The notes under the pieces were generated by a model. That model was not told the origin of the DNA, did not search any database, and saw nothing but the letters and a program-made list of their open reading frames with translations. Both the position numbers and the translations under genes were made by a program. A DNA stretch of 64,000 bases from Kitasatospora sp. NBC_00240 (lineage in GTDB: Bacteria > Actinomycetota > Actinomycetes > Streptomycetales > Streptomycetaceae). Each line of letters starts with the position of its first letter. The first letter of the stretch is position 1. Shown piece by piece: positions 9,785-16,790 of this stretch. The DNA lies in NCBI RefSeq assembly GCF_026342405.1, contig NZ_JAPEMU010000001.1, forward strand, positions 4,464,001 through 4,528,000, read 5' to 3'.

Positions 9785-9790
9785 ACCCTA
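9785..9790 (-). promoter_or_regulatory. -10 box of otsB (leaderless start)
   Basis: TAGGGT on the minus strand is followed by CGGGGC and then the otsB ATG. The 6-nt spacing puts the transcription start at the start codon. Confidence 0.5.
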
Positions 9791-9855
9791 CCCAGGGCCC
9801 CGCGCGGCACACCGCGCCGCGCGCGGGCGCTCCCAGGGCGGGCCGCCGGGGACGG

Positions 9856-10083
9856 TCAGCGCGCCTCGCGCTTGCGCTCGCGGATCCGGCGCAGCCGGTT
9901 GACCAGCAGCGGGTCGCGGGCGAGCGCCTCCGGGCGGTCGAGCAGGGCGTTCAGCAGCTGGTAGTAGCGGGTGCTCGACAGGCCGAGCTCCTCGCGGATC
10001 GCCCGCTCCTTGGCGCCGGCCGTCCGCCAGGGCCTGGCCTCCAGGGCCAGGACGGCCAGGTCGCGCGCTCCGAGTTCGGGCAC
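9856..10083 (-). CDS. DUF3263 family small helical protein
   Basis: A 75-residue protein recognisable as DUF3263: LGARDLAVLALEARPW, then KERAIREELGLSSTRYYQLLNALLDRPEAL, then a basic tail RRIRERKREAR. The middle part looks like a sigma-4-type helix-turn-helix, so DNA binding is plausible but unproven. The GTG at 10083 is chosen because GGAGG lies 7 nt before it; the GTG at 10092 overlaps that ribosome binding site. Confidence 0.8.
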   Translation of the reverse strand: MPELGARDLAVLALEARPWRTAGAKERAIREELGLSSTRYYQLLNALLDRPEALARDPLLVNRLRRIRERKREAR

Positions 10084-10194
10084 CGCCGCCACCTCCGCAT
10101 CCGTCGGCCGGGCCCCGTCCGGGCCCTACGAGGTGTCATTCTCCCCCGGCGGTCCGACACACTGTGGCGCCCCCGTCGGCGGGCGCGGCCGGGT

Positions 10195-10200
10195 TAGCGT
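10195..10200 (+). promoter_or_regulatory. -10 box of the cupin gene (leaderless start)
   Basis: TAGCGT is followed by CGGGGC and then the ATG at 10207. The 6-nt gap is the same as in several other genes of the window. Confidence 0.5.
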
Positions 10201-10206
10201 CGGGGC

Positions 10207-10554
10207 ATGACCGACAGCTTCGCCGTGCACATCCCGAGCGCCGAGCTCGAACCCGACCCGCTCGACCCCGCCCAGATCGTCTCCGGCACCCCCGAGGTGT
10301 CCGGAAGGGTGCTCTGGGAGTCCGAGGACGGCCGCCAGCTGCGCGGGATCTGGCAGATCACCCCGGGGGTGGTCACCGACACCGAGGCCGACGAGCTCTT
10401 CGTGGTGCTCAGCGGCCGGGCCACCATCGCCTTCGAGGGCGGCCCGACGCTGGAGGTGGGCCCCGGCGACGCCGCGGTGCTGCACGCCGGCGACCGGACC
10501 ACCTGGACGGTGCACGAGACGCTCCGCAAGGCGTACGCCCTGACTCTCGCCTGA
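10207..10554 (+). CDS. Cupin-domain protein (ureidoglycine aminohydrolase-like cupin_3)
   Basis: A 115-residue single-domain cupin. The stretch GRVLWESEDGRQLRGIWQITPG, then ADELFVVLSGRATIAFEGG and GPGDAAVLHAGDRTTWTVHETLRKAY, is typical of small DUF861-like cupins. The metal-binding His residues of motif 1 are replaced (TEADE), so catalysis is uncertain and a binding role is possible. The gene stands alone between DUF3263 and a convergent sugar-binding lipoprotein gene. Confidence 0.78.
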   Translation: MTDSFAVHIPSAELEPDPLDPAQIVSGTPEVSGRVLWESEDGRQLRGIWQITPGVVTDTEADELFVVLSGRATIAFEGGPTLEVGPGDAAVLHAGDRTTWTVHETLRKAYALTLA

Positions 10555-10603
10555 TCCCCGCGCCTGATCCCGCGTCCGACCGCATGGAGCCCGCACGGAA
10601 CGC

Positions 10604-10645
10604 CGGCGCAGACCGACCGGCGCGGACCGACCGGCGCAGACCGAC
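10604..10645. repeat. 14-bp tandem repeat, three copies
   Basis: CGGCGCAGACCGAC occurs at 10604-10617 and 10632-10645, with a one-base variant (CGGCGCGGACCGAC) at 10618-10631. It is non-coding, just upstream of the terminator hairpin between two convergent genes. Confidence 0.85.
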
Positions 10646-10646
10646 C

Positions 10647-10684
10647 GGCCGGCCCGGACCCCGATCCCGGGGCCCGGGCCGGCC
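10647..10684. terminator. Bidirectional terminator between cupin and lipoprotein genes
   Basis: Arms 10647-10657 (GGCCGGCCCGG) and 10674-10684 pair perfectly over 11 bp and enclose a GC-rich loop. The position between two convergent stop codons fits a shared terminator. Confidence 0.65.
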
Positions 10685-10691
10685 GCCGTGG

Positions 10692-11960
10692 TCAGCGGAC
10701 CCGCTTGGCCTCCGCGACCGCCGCCTCCTGCAGGCCGCCCAGCACCTGCTTGGCGTCGCCGGTGACCGCCTGCGCGATCTCCTTCTTGATCTTGCTGCTG
10801 ACCTGCTCCCAGGCGGGGTCGCCGAGCGGGTAGAAGCTGGCGTTCGGCAGCACCGCGAGGAACTGCTTGAGGTCCTCGTGCTTCCCGTTGCTGCTCATCT
10901 CCGCCAGCGTGTCCTGGGTGACCGGCAGCAGGTTGTACTTCTCGTCGAACGCGAGCGTGTTCTGCTTCGCGTACACGAAGTTGAGGAGCTGCTTGATCTC
11001 CAGCTTGTGACCGTTCGCCTTGAACGCCATCATCCAGTCGGCCACCCCGAGGGTGCCGGTCTTCCCCACGCCGTCCTTGCGCGGGATGGCCGCCGTACCG
11101 AAGTCGATCTTCGCGGCGGTGGCCTTGCCCAGCAGCGAGGGGTGGCCGTTGAGCATCGCCACCTTGCCGGTCGCGAAGTCGTTGAAGGCGGTCTTGCGGT
11201 CGACCGTGCCGGGGTCGGGGTAGGTCAGATGGGCCTCGACCAGGTTGGAGCGCAGCCAGCCGAAGGTGGCGAGGTTCTGCGGACTGTCGATGCTGTAGTT
11301 GCCGACGTCGTCGGAGAGCGCGCCGCCGCCGCTCATCGCCCACATCATCGACTCGCCCTGGGCCTCCTCGGGCCCGAGCGGCAGCGCGTACGGGGTCACC
11401 CCCGGCACCTTGGCCTTGATCTTGTCGGCGTCCGCCTTGAGCTCGGACCAGGTGGCCGGCGGCGCGGTGATGCCCGCCTTCTGAAAGATCGTCTTGTTGT
11501 AGAAGAACACCCGCGAGGAGGAGACGAAGGGGATGCCGTACTGGGTGCCGAGCACCTGCCCGGCGTGGGCGAAGCCCTCGCTGATGTTGGCCTGGGTCTC
11601 CATCGAGAGCACGTCGGCGGCGGGGTAGAGCCGCTTGGCCGCGACCTGGTCGGCGAAGCCGCCGGTCTGCACGAGGTCGGGCGAGGAGCCGCTCCTGATC
11701 AGCTCGGCGACCCGCTTGTCGATGTCGTTCCAGCTCACCACCTCGACCTTGACCTTGATCTTGGGGTTGGCGGCCTCGAAGCGCCGGGCCAGATCCTCCC
11801 AGTAGGGCCGGGAACTGGTCGCCTCGTCGTCGCCGTAGTCGGCAGCGACCAGCTTCAGCGTCACGTCGGAGCCCGAGGCCCCGCCGCAGCCGGTCAGCAG
11901 CAGCGCGCCGACGACCGCCGAACCGATCAGCCGGAGGGACCCGTGGGCACGCCTGTTCAC
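10692..11960 (-). CDS. Sugar ABC transporter substrate-binding lipoprotein (orphan)
   Basis: A 422-residue family-1 solute-binding protein. It has a lipoprotein signal with lipobox LLTG-C near residue 24, then GGASGSDVTLKLVAADYGDD, and conserved binding-protein features such as YWEDLARRFEAANPKIKVKVEVV and GKVAMLNGHPSLLG. It would capture a sugar at the outer face of the membrane. No permease or ATPase gene is adjacent. The GTG at 11960 follows AGAAGGCGG at good spacing. A DasR-like palindrome lies about 60 bp upstream, and a DeoR regulator and the nagK-nagA genes are next door, so an amino-sugar ligand is a reasonable guess. Confidence 0.88.
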   Translation of the reverse strand: MNRRAHGSLRLIGSAVVGALLLTGCGGASGSDVTLKLVAADYGDDEATSSRPYWEDLARRFEAANPKIKVKVEVVSWNDIDKRVAELIRSGSSPDLVQTGGFADQVAAKRLYPAADVLSMETQANISEGFAHAGQVLGTQYGIPFVSSSRVFFYNKTIFQKAGITAPPATWSELKADADKIKAKVPGVTPYALPLGPEEAQGESMMWAMSGGGALSDDVGNYSIDSPQNLATFGWLRSNLVEAHLTYPDPGTVDRKTAFNDFATGKVAMLNGHPSLLGKATAAKIDFGTAAIPRKDGVGKTGTLGVADWMMAFKANGHKLEIKQLLNFVYAKQNTLAFDEKYNLLPVTQDTLAEMSSNGKHEDLKQFLAVLPNASFYPLGDPAWEQVSSKIKKEIAQAVTGDAKQVLGGLQEAAVAEAKRVR

Positions 11961-12020
11961 TGCGATGTACCGCCTTCTTGGGGGGAGATTGGCGGTAACA
12001 CTCCCAAAGCGGACTCCCGG

Positions 12021-12032
12021 AGGTCCAGACCT
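12021..12032. promoter_or_regulatory. Possible DasR-like palindrome before the lipoprotein gene
   Basis: AGGTC-CA-GACCT has perfect 5-bp arms and differs by one base from the DasR core GGTC-TA-GACC. It lies about 60 bp upstream of the GTG start of the sugar-binding lipoprotein. The bases outside the core match the 16-bp consensus poorly, so this is a weak candidate. Confidence 0.35.
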
Positions 12033-12149
12033 CACGGAGGTAGTTATCGAAGTGCCGGATCACGTTGCAGCACGCGCAATGGCAATCAGGTGATTCGGGA
12101 CAGAACACCCGTCCGTCCGTTCGGGGTTCGAATGGTCATCTCGCCGCGT

Positions 12150-12944
12150 TCAGGCCGTGATCACCTGTACGCCGGCCTCCGTGAAGGCGGCGGCCAGCTC
12201 CTCGTCCACCTCGGTGTCGGTGACCAGGGTGGAGATCCGGTCCAGTCCGCAGATCCGGGCGAAGACCCGGCGACCGAGCTTGGAGGAGTCGGCGACCACC
12301 ACCACCCGGCGGGCCCGCTCGGCCAGCAGCCGGTTGACGCTCGCCTCACCCTCGTGATGGGCGGTCGCACCGTGCACCACGTCAACCGCGTCGACGCCCA
12401 ACACCGTGACGTCGAGGGTCAGTTCGTCCAGGACGGCGTTGGCCAGCGGGCCGATCAGCTCGTAGGACTGCGGCCGGGCCACCCCGCCGGTGACGACGAT
12501 CTTCACCTGCGGACGGACCGTCAACTCGTTGGCGATGTTCAAGGCGTTGGTGACGATGGTCAGCAGCCGGCCCGGCGCTCCCTCCGCGCGCTCGACCAGT
12601 TCGGGCCGCACCGCCAGGGCCCGGGCCACCTCGGTGGTGGTCGTCCCGCCGTTGAGACCGACCACCTCGCCGGGGGCGATCAGGGCGGCGGCGGCCGCGC
12701 CGATCCGCTGCTTGGCGCCGGCGTGCCGGGCGGTCTTGTAGCGCAGCGGCAGGTCGTAGGAGACGTTGTGCGCCACGGCGCCGCCCCGTGTCCGGGTGAC
12801 CATCTGCTGGCGGGCCAGCTCGTCGAGGTCACGGCGGATGGTGGCGGCCGAGACGTCCAGCGTCTGCGCGGCCTCCTCGACGTCCAGCCGGCCGTGCTCC
12901 GCCAGCAGCTCCAACAGTGAGTTCCACCGCTCGTACCTGGACAC
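12150..12944 (-). CDS. DeoR/GlpR family transcriptional regulator
   Basis: A 264-residue regulator. Its N-terminal helix-turn-helix is RWNSLLELLAEHGRLDVEEAAQTLDVSAATIRRDLDELARQQMVTRTRGGAV, the DeoR signature, followed by a sugar-phosphate-sensing domain with GLNGGTTTTEVARAL and VVVADSSKLGR. These repressors usually respond to a phosphorylated sugar. The gene is divergent from nagK and upstream of the sugar-binding lipoprotein gene, so it may control either. GAGGAGGGG precedes the GTG start. Confidence 0.93.
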   Translation of the reverse strand: MSRYERWNSLLELLAEHGRLDVEEAAQTLDVSAATIRRDLDELARQQMVTRTRGGAVAHNVSYDLPLRYKTARHAGAKQRIGAAAAALIAPGEVVGLNGGTTTTEVARALAVRPELVERAEGAPGRLLTIVTNALNIANELTVRPQVKIVVTGGVARPQSYELIGPLANAVLDELTLDVTVLGVDAVDVVHGATAHHEGEASVNRLLAERARRVVVVADSSKLGRRVFARICGLDRISTLVTDTEVDEELAAAFTEAGVQVITA

Positions 12945-13102
12945 GCGCCGCAGCCCCTCCTCCGTCCCGTGCCGCGCGCGATCACGCGGGCGGGGTCAGC
13001 CTCGCACATTCCGCCGCCGGCCGGACCTGTCCTGCCGTGCGGACTCCCGGGCAACCCCGGGCGGCCGCCGGGACGCGGGGGCTCACGGGGGGGCTCGACG
13101 GT

Positions 13103-13136
13103 GTTCGCGGGGGTACACAGAGGTTCGCGGGGGTAC
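13103..13136. repeat. Direct repeats spaced 20 bp, possible operator
   Basis: GTTCGCGGGGGTAC occurs at 13103-13116 and again at 13123-13136. The 20-bp period is close to two helical turns, which would put bound protein on the same face of the DNA. It is nearer the DeoR gene start than nagK and could be the DeoR operator, but no family consensus supports this. Confidence 0.5.
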
Positions 13137-13224
13137 GACCAGGTGCCGTGCAACTCACCACAAATCACCCGAGCTGCCCGCAGAGCGACAAATCTCACTG
13201 GTCCAGGGGCTGACCAATAGCCCA

Positions 13225-13240
13225 ACTGGACTAGACCTCT
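13225..13240 (+). promoter_or_regulatory. DasR-responsive element (dre) of nagK-nagA
   Basis: ACTGGACTAGACCTCT matches the DasR consensus ACTGGTCTAGACCACT at 14 of 16 positions. It sits 28 bp before the nagK start. DasR is the GntR-family regulator of GlcNAc and chitin use in Streptomyces and is released by glucosamine 6-phosphate. The placement before a ROK kinase and nagA fits the known regulon. Confidence 0.85.
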
Positions 13241-13267
13241 CCGACCTGACCAAGGAAACTGTCCACC

Positions 13268-14224
13268 GTGAAGCACGTCATCGCACTCGATGTAGGCGGC
13301 ACCGGCATGAAGGCCGCGCTGCTCGCCCAGGACGGCTCCGTGCTGTTCGAAGCACGCCGACCGACCGGGCGGGAGCACGGCACGGACGCCGTGGTCACCG
13401 CCATCCTCGACTTCGCCGCCGACCTGGCGGACGAGGGGCGCGGCCGATTCGGCAGCGACCCCCTCGCCGCGGGCGTCGCCGTCCCGGGGACGCTCGACGA
13501 GAAGAACGGGATCGCGGTGTTCTCCGCCAACCTCGGTTGGCGCGACCTACCGCTGCGCAGGCTTCTCGGCGAGCGCCTGGCCGGGAAGGACGGCACCCCC
13601 ATGCCGGTCGCCCTCGGCCACGACGTCCGCTCCGGCGGATTGGCCGAGGGCCGGCTCGGCGCCGGCCGCGGCGTCGACCGCTTTCTGTTCATCGCGCTCG
13701 GCACCGGCATCGCCGGCGCCATCGGCATCGGCGGACGGATCGAGGCCGGCGCGCACGGCTACGGCGGCGAGATCGGTCACGTGGTGGTCCGGCCCGGCGG
13801 CCCCGCCTGCGGCTGCGGCGCCCGGGGGTGTCTGGAGACCCTCGCGTCGGCCTCCGCCGTCTCCCGGGCCTGGGCCGCCGCCAGCGGCGACCCGCAGGCC
13901 GACGCCGCGGCCTGCGCCGACGCCGTGGACGCCGGGGACAAGCGCGCCGTCGAGGTCTGGCAGCTCGCGGTCGACGCCCTCGCCGACGGCATCGTGCTGG
14001 CCCAGAGCCTGCTCGACCCGTCCACCGTGATCGTCGGCGGCGGACTGGCCGAGGCCGGCGACACGCTCTTCGCCCCGCTCCGCGCGGCGGTGACCGAGCG
14101 GCTGACCTTCCAGATGCCCCCGGTGGTCGTCCCGGCCATGCTCAAGGACACGGCGGCCTCCCTCGGCGCCGGCCTCCTCGCCTGGGACCTGCTCTCGGCC
14201 ACCCCTCCCTCCACCCGCGCGTGA
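13268..14224 (+). CDS. nagK: N-acetylglucosamine kinase (ROK family)
   Basis: A 318-residue ROK sugar kinase. It has the ATP-binding start ALDVGGTGMKAAL, the segment ALGTGIAGAIGIGGRI, and the ROK zinc motif CGCGARGCLE preceded by GYGGEIGHVVV. The immediate downstream nagA and the upstream DasR-like site make GlcNAc the likely substrate, giving GlcNAc 6-phosphate for NagA. The GTG at 13268 is preceded by AAGGA at suitable spacing. Assignment as NagK rather than glucokinase rests on this context. Confidence 0.88.
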   Translation: MKHVIALDVGGTGMKAALLAQDGSVLFEARRPTGREHGTDAVVTAILDFAADLADEGRGRFGSDPLAAGVAVPGTLDEKNGIAVFSANLGWRDLPLRRLLGERLAGKDGTPMPVALGHDVRSGGLAEGRLGAGRGVDRFLFIALGTGIAGAIGIGGRIEAGAHGYGGEIGHVVVRPGGPACGCGARGCLETLASASAVSRAWAAASGDPQADAAACADAVDAGDKRAVEVWQLAVDALADGIVLAQSLLDPSTVIVGGGLAEAGDTLFAPLRAAVTERLTFQMPPVVVPAMLKDTAASLGAGLLAWDLLSATPPSTRA

Positions 14225-14375
14225 GACCGCGCGTGGGAGGGGTCCCGGACACGCCCGCGGCGCCCCCCGGCGGCGGGGCTCCGCGGCCCGCTCCCGGGCG
14301 GGCCGGCAGCGGCAGCACGGCGCTTCGCGCATTCGAACACAGGGATCTGAAGTCCCGACTAATGGAGGTGACCGC

Positions 14376-15575
14376 GTGACTGCCGCGCGGAACGAATCGG
14401 CGGCTCTGCCGCGGGGTGCCGCACTGGCCGGTGCCCGACTGGTCCTGCCCGGCGGCGTCGTCGAGGACGGCCGGCTCACCGTCAAGGGGACGACCCTGTC
14501 GGCCTTCGGCGGCGACCGGCAGCCGGGCGACCTGGACCTGACGGGCCACACCGTCGTCCCCGGCTTCGTCGACCTGCACGTGCACGGCGGCGGCGGCGGC
14601 TCCTACGCCTCCGGCATCGCCGAGGAGGCCCTCACCGCCGCCCGCACCCACCTGACCCACGGCACCACCACCACCGTCGCCAGCACCGTCACCGGCGAGA
14701 TCGACGAAGTCTGCCGCCAGGCCGCCGTCCTCTCCGAACTCGTCGAGGACGGCATCCTCGCCGGCGTCCACTTCGAGGGCCCCTTCATCTCCCACAACCG
14801 GTGCGGCGCCCACCGCCCCGACCTGCTCCGCGACCCCGACCCCGCACTCGTGCGCAAACTGGTCGACGCCGCCCGCGGCCACGCCAAGATGGTCACCCTC
14901 GCCCCCGAGCTGCCCGGCGGACTCGAATCCGTCCGGATGCTCGCCGACCTCGGCGTCATCGCCGCCGTCGGCCACACCGACTCCGACTACGCCAAGACCC
15001 TCGAAGCCATCGAGGCCGGCGCCACCGTCGCCACCCACCTGTTCAACGCGATGCCCGGCATCCAGCACCGCGCACCCGGCCCCATCGTCGCCCTCCTGGA
15101 GGACGAACGCGTCACCGTCGAACTCATCAACGACGGCATCCACCTGCACCCCTCGGTGCTGGACCTCGCCTACGGCACCGCCGGCGCCTCCCGGGTCGCG
15201 CTGATCACCGACGCCATGGGCGCGGCCGGCATGGGCGACGGCCTCTACCCGCTCGGCCCGCTGCAGGTCCGCGTCGAGGACGGCGTCGCCCGGCTGGTCG
15301 AGGGCGGCTCCATCGCGGGCTCCACCCTCACCCTGGACGTCGCCTTCCGCCGCTCGGTCACCCTCAACGGCCTCAGCCTCAACCAGGCCGTCGAGTCGCT
15401 CTCCACCGTCCCCGCCCGCCTGCTCGGCCTCGCCGACTCCATCGGCTCGCTGGAGACCGGCAAGAGCGCCGACCTGGTCGTGCTCGACTCCGAGAGCTAC
15501 CAGCTGGTCGCGGTGATGCGCCGCGGCGCATGGGTCTCCGGTGCCGACCGCTTCACCGCGGTCGGCACCGGCTGA
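14376..15575 (+). CDS. nagA: N-acetylglucosamine-6-phosphate deacetylase
   Basis: A 399-residue amidohydrolase that turns GlcNAc 6-phosphate into glucosamine 6-phosphate, the DasR inducer. Metal and substrate motifs are visible: DLHVHGGGG (H68, H70), HFEGPFIS with the metal-binding Glu, VGHTDSDY, ATHLFNAM, INDGIHLHP and the catalytic Asp in ITDAMGAAGMGDG. GGAGGTGACC lies before the GTG start. It is 151 bp after nagK and probably in the same transcript. Confidence 0.96.
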   Translation: MTAARNESAALPRGAALAGARLVLPGGVVEDGRLTVKGTTLSAFGGDRQPGDLDLTGHTVVPGFVDLHVHGGGGGSYASGIAEEALTAARTHLTHGTTTTVASTVTGEIDEVCRQAAVLSELVEDGILAGVHFEGPFISHNRCGAHRPDLLRDPDPALVRKLVDAARGHAKMVTLAPELPGGLESVRMLADLGVIAAVGHTDSDYAKTLEAIEAGATVATHLFNAMPGIQHRAPGPIVALLEDERVTVELINDGIHLHPSVLDLAYGTAGASRVALITDAMGAAGMGDGLYPLGPLQVRVEDGVARLVEGGSIAGSTLTLDVAFRRSVTLNGLSLNQAVESLSTVPARLLGLADSIGSLETGKSADLVVLDSESYQLVAVMRRGAWVSGADRFTAVGTG

Positions 15576-15595
15576 GCCGGTTCAGCGGGTCTGCC

Positions 15596-15632
15596 GATCT
15601 GCCGGTCAGCAGATCCGCAGGTCTGCGGTTCA
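15596..15632. terminator. Hairpins between nagA and a convergent gene
   Basis: GATCTGC (15596-15602) pairs with GCAGATC (15609-15615), and immediately after it CGCAG and CTGCG form a second small stem. They lie between the nagA stop and the end of the minus-strand gene. Confidence 0.45.
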
Positions 15633-15645
15633 GCCGGCTGCAGGT

Positions 15646-16596
15646 TCAGCTGCTCGGGGAGACCGTGATCTGGTCGACCAGGACCGTGCCCCCGGCCGGG
15701 GCGGACACCGTGATCGTGTTCGGCCCGGCCGTCAGCTGCGGCAGGATGTAGGTGCTGTACCAGGACTGCGTCGCGTCGTTGCCCGGCGCGTAGTTCTTGA
15801 AGTCCAGCCCGCCGTCACGGTCCTTGCCGTTGACGTTCACCGTCCCCTTGAGGTCGGAGCCCGCGTTGTTGAAGCGCACCAGGAACTTGTAGGTGCCCGC
15901 CGTCGGCACCTCGCCCTTCCAGGTCACCGAGGAGCCCGGCTGCAGCGTCAGGTAGCTGCCGTCCGCGGACTTCGCGCCCTTCACGGCGTTGGCCAGCGGG
16001 GCGTTCTGGCCCTGGAGCTGGGCGGCGTCCGCGGTGGTCGGGCCGGCCACGGTGGCGGCGGCGGTCGGCGAGGCGCTCGCCGACCCGGCGGAGGTGGCGG
16101 TCGGGGACGCCGGAGCGCTGGTCTGCCCGCCCGTGGCCTTGGTGTCCCCGGGATCGCCGGAGGACAGCGCGATACCGGCGCCGACCGCGATCGCGGCGAC
16201 CACGGCCACCGCGCCGATCACGGCGCCCTTGCTGCGCCCACCGCTCGGGCGTTCCTCGCCCGGCTGCGGGCGGGAGCGCTCGGCGTACCGGTTCTGCTGG
16301 GTGGGGAGCTCGCCGTGCGGCGGCCGGCCGCCCTGGTACTGCCCCTGCGGGCCCGGTTCGGGCTGCTGGCGGGGCTGGGGCTGCGGCCGGTGGGCGGGCT
16401 GGCCGTACTGGGTGCGGCCGACCTCGACCGGCCGGTTGTACGACGTGCGCGGGACACCCGGCTGCTGGCCGCTCTGCTGGCCCTGCTGGGCGGGGGCGCC
16501 CTCCGCCGGCCGGTAGAGGTAGCCGAACGGGTCGTCGTCCTGCGGGGCACCGCTGTCGGGACCCTCGGGCAATCCGTTGTTGCCGGCGCTCGTCAC
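15646..16596 (-). CDS. Membrane-anchored carbohydrate-binding (CBM6/35-like) protein
   Basis: A 316-residue protein in three parts. Residues 1-130 are a cytoplasmic Gln/Pro-rich region (QQGQQSGQQPG and similar). One membrane helix follows (GAVIGAVAVVAAIAVGAGIAL), then a Ser/Thr/Ala linker. The last 130 residues form a beta-sandwich resembling CBM6/CBM35 (SSVTWKGEVPTAGTYKFLVRFNN, GGLDFKNYAPG, TAGPNTITVSAPAGGTVLVDQITV). Such modules bind glycans. Its position tail to tail with nagA may be coincidence. The GTG at 16596 is preceded by GGGGAG. Confidence 0.72.
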   Translation of the reverse strand: MTSAGNNGLPEGPDSGAPQDDDPFGYLYRPAEGAPAQQGQQSGQQPGVPRTSYNRPVEVGRTQYGQPAHRPQPQPRQQPEPGPQGQYQGGRPPHGELPTQQNRYAERSRPQPGEERPSGGRSKGAVIGAVAVVAAIAVGAGIALSSGDPGDTKATGGQTSAPASPTATSAGSASASPTAAATVAGPTTADAAQLQGQNAPLANAVKGAKSADGSYLTLQPGSSVTWKGEVPTAGTYKFLVRFNNAGSDLKGTVNVNGKDRDGGLDFKNYAPGNDATQSWYSTYILPQLTAGPNTITVSAPAGGTVLVDQITVSPSS

Positions 16597-16790
16597 GGTG
16601 GTCAACTCCCCATCGCAGTGCCTCGCACGGCAGGCACGCCGTACGCGCAAAGTTGGACGCTCGTACCCGGGAACCCTACCTGCCTCGCGTGACCCGGGGA
16701 AAAGCCCCCGGCGGGGCGGTCGCCGACCCCTGCCGCGACCGGGCCGTCCGGGCACACCCCACGGCCCCTCCCGCGACACCCGCCCCGTGC

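Larger units (their letters stand above)
12945..13267. other. Divergent regulatory region deoR / nagK
   Basis: No gene is present in these 323 bp. They contain a pair of direct repeats at 13103-13136 and a DasR-like operator at 13225-13240, both described separately. Promoters for the DeoR gene and nagK should lie here. Confidence 0.6.

Noticed and set aside
13268..14224. Glucokinase instead of NagK
   Set aside because: The ROK motifs alone fit both, but the adjacent nagA and the DasR-like site favour GlcNAc kinase.
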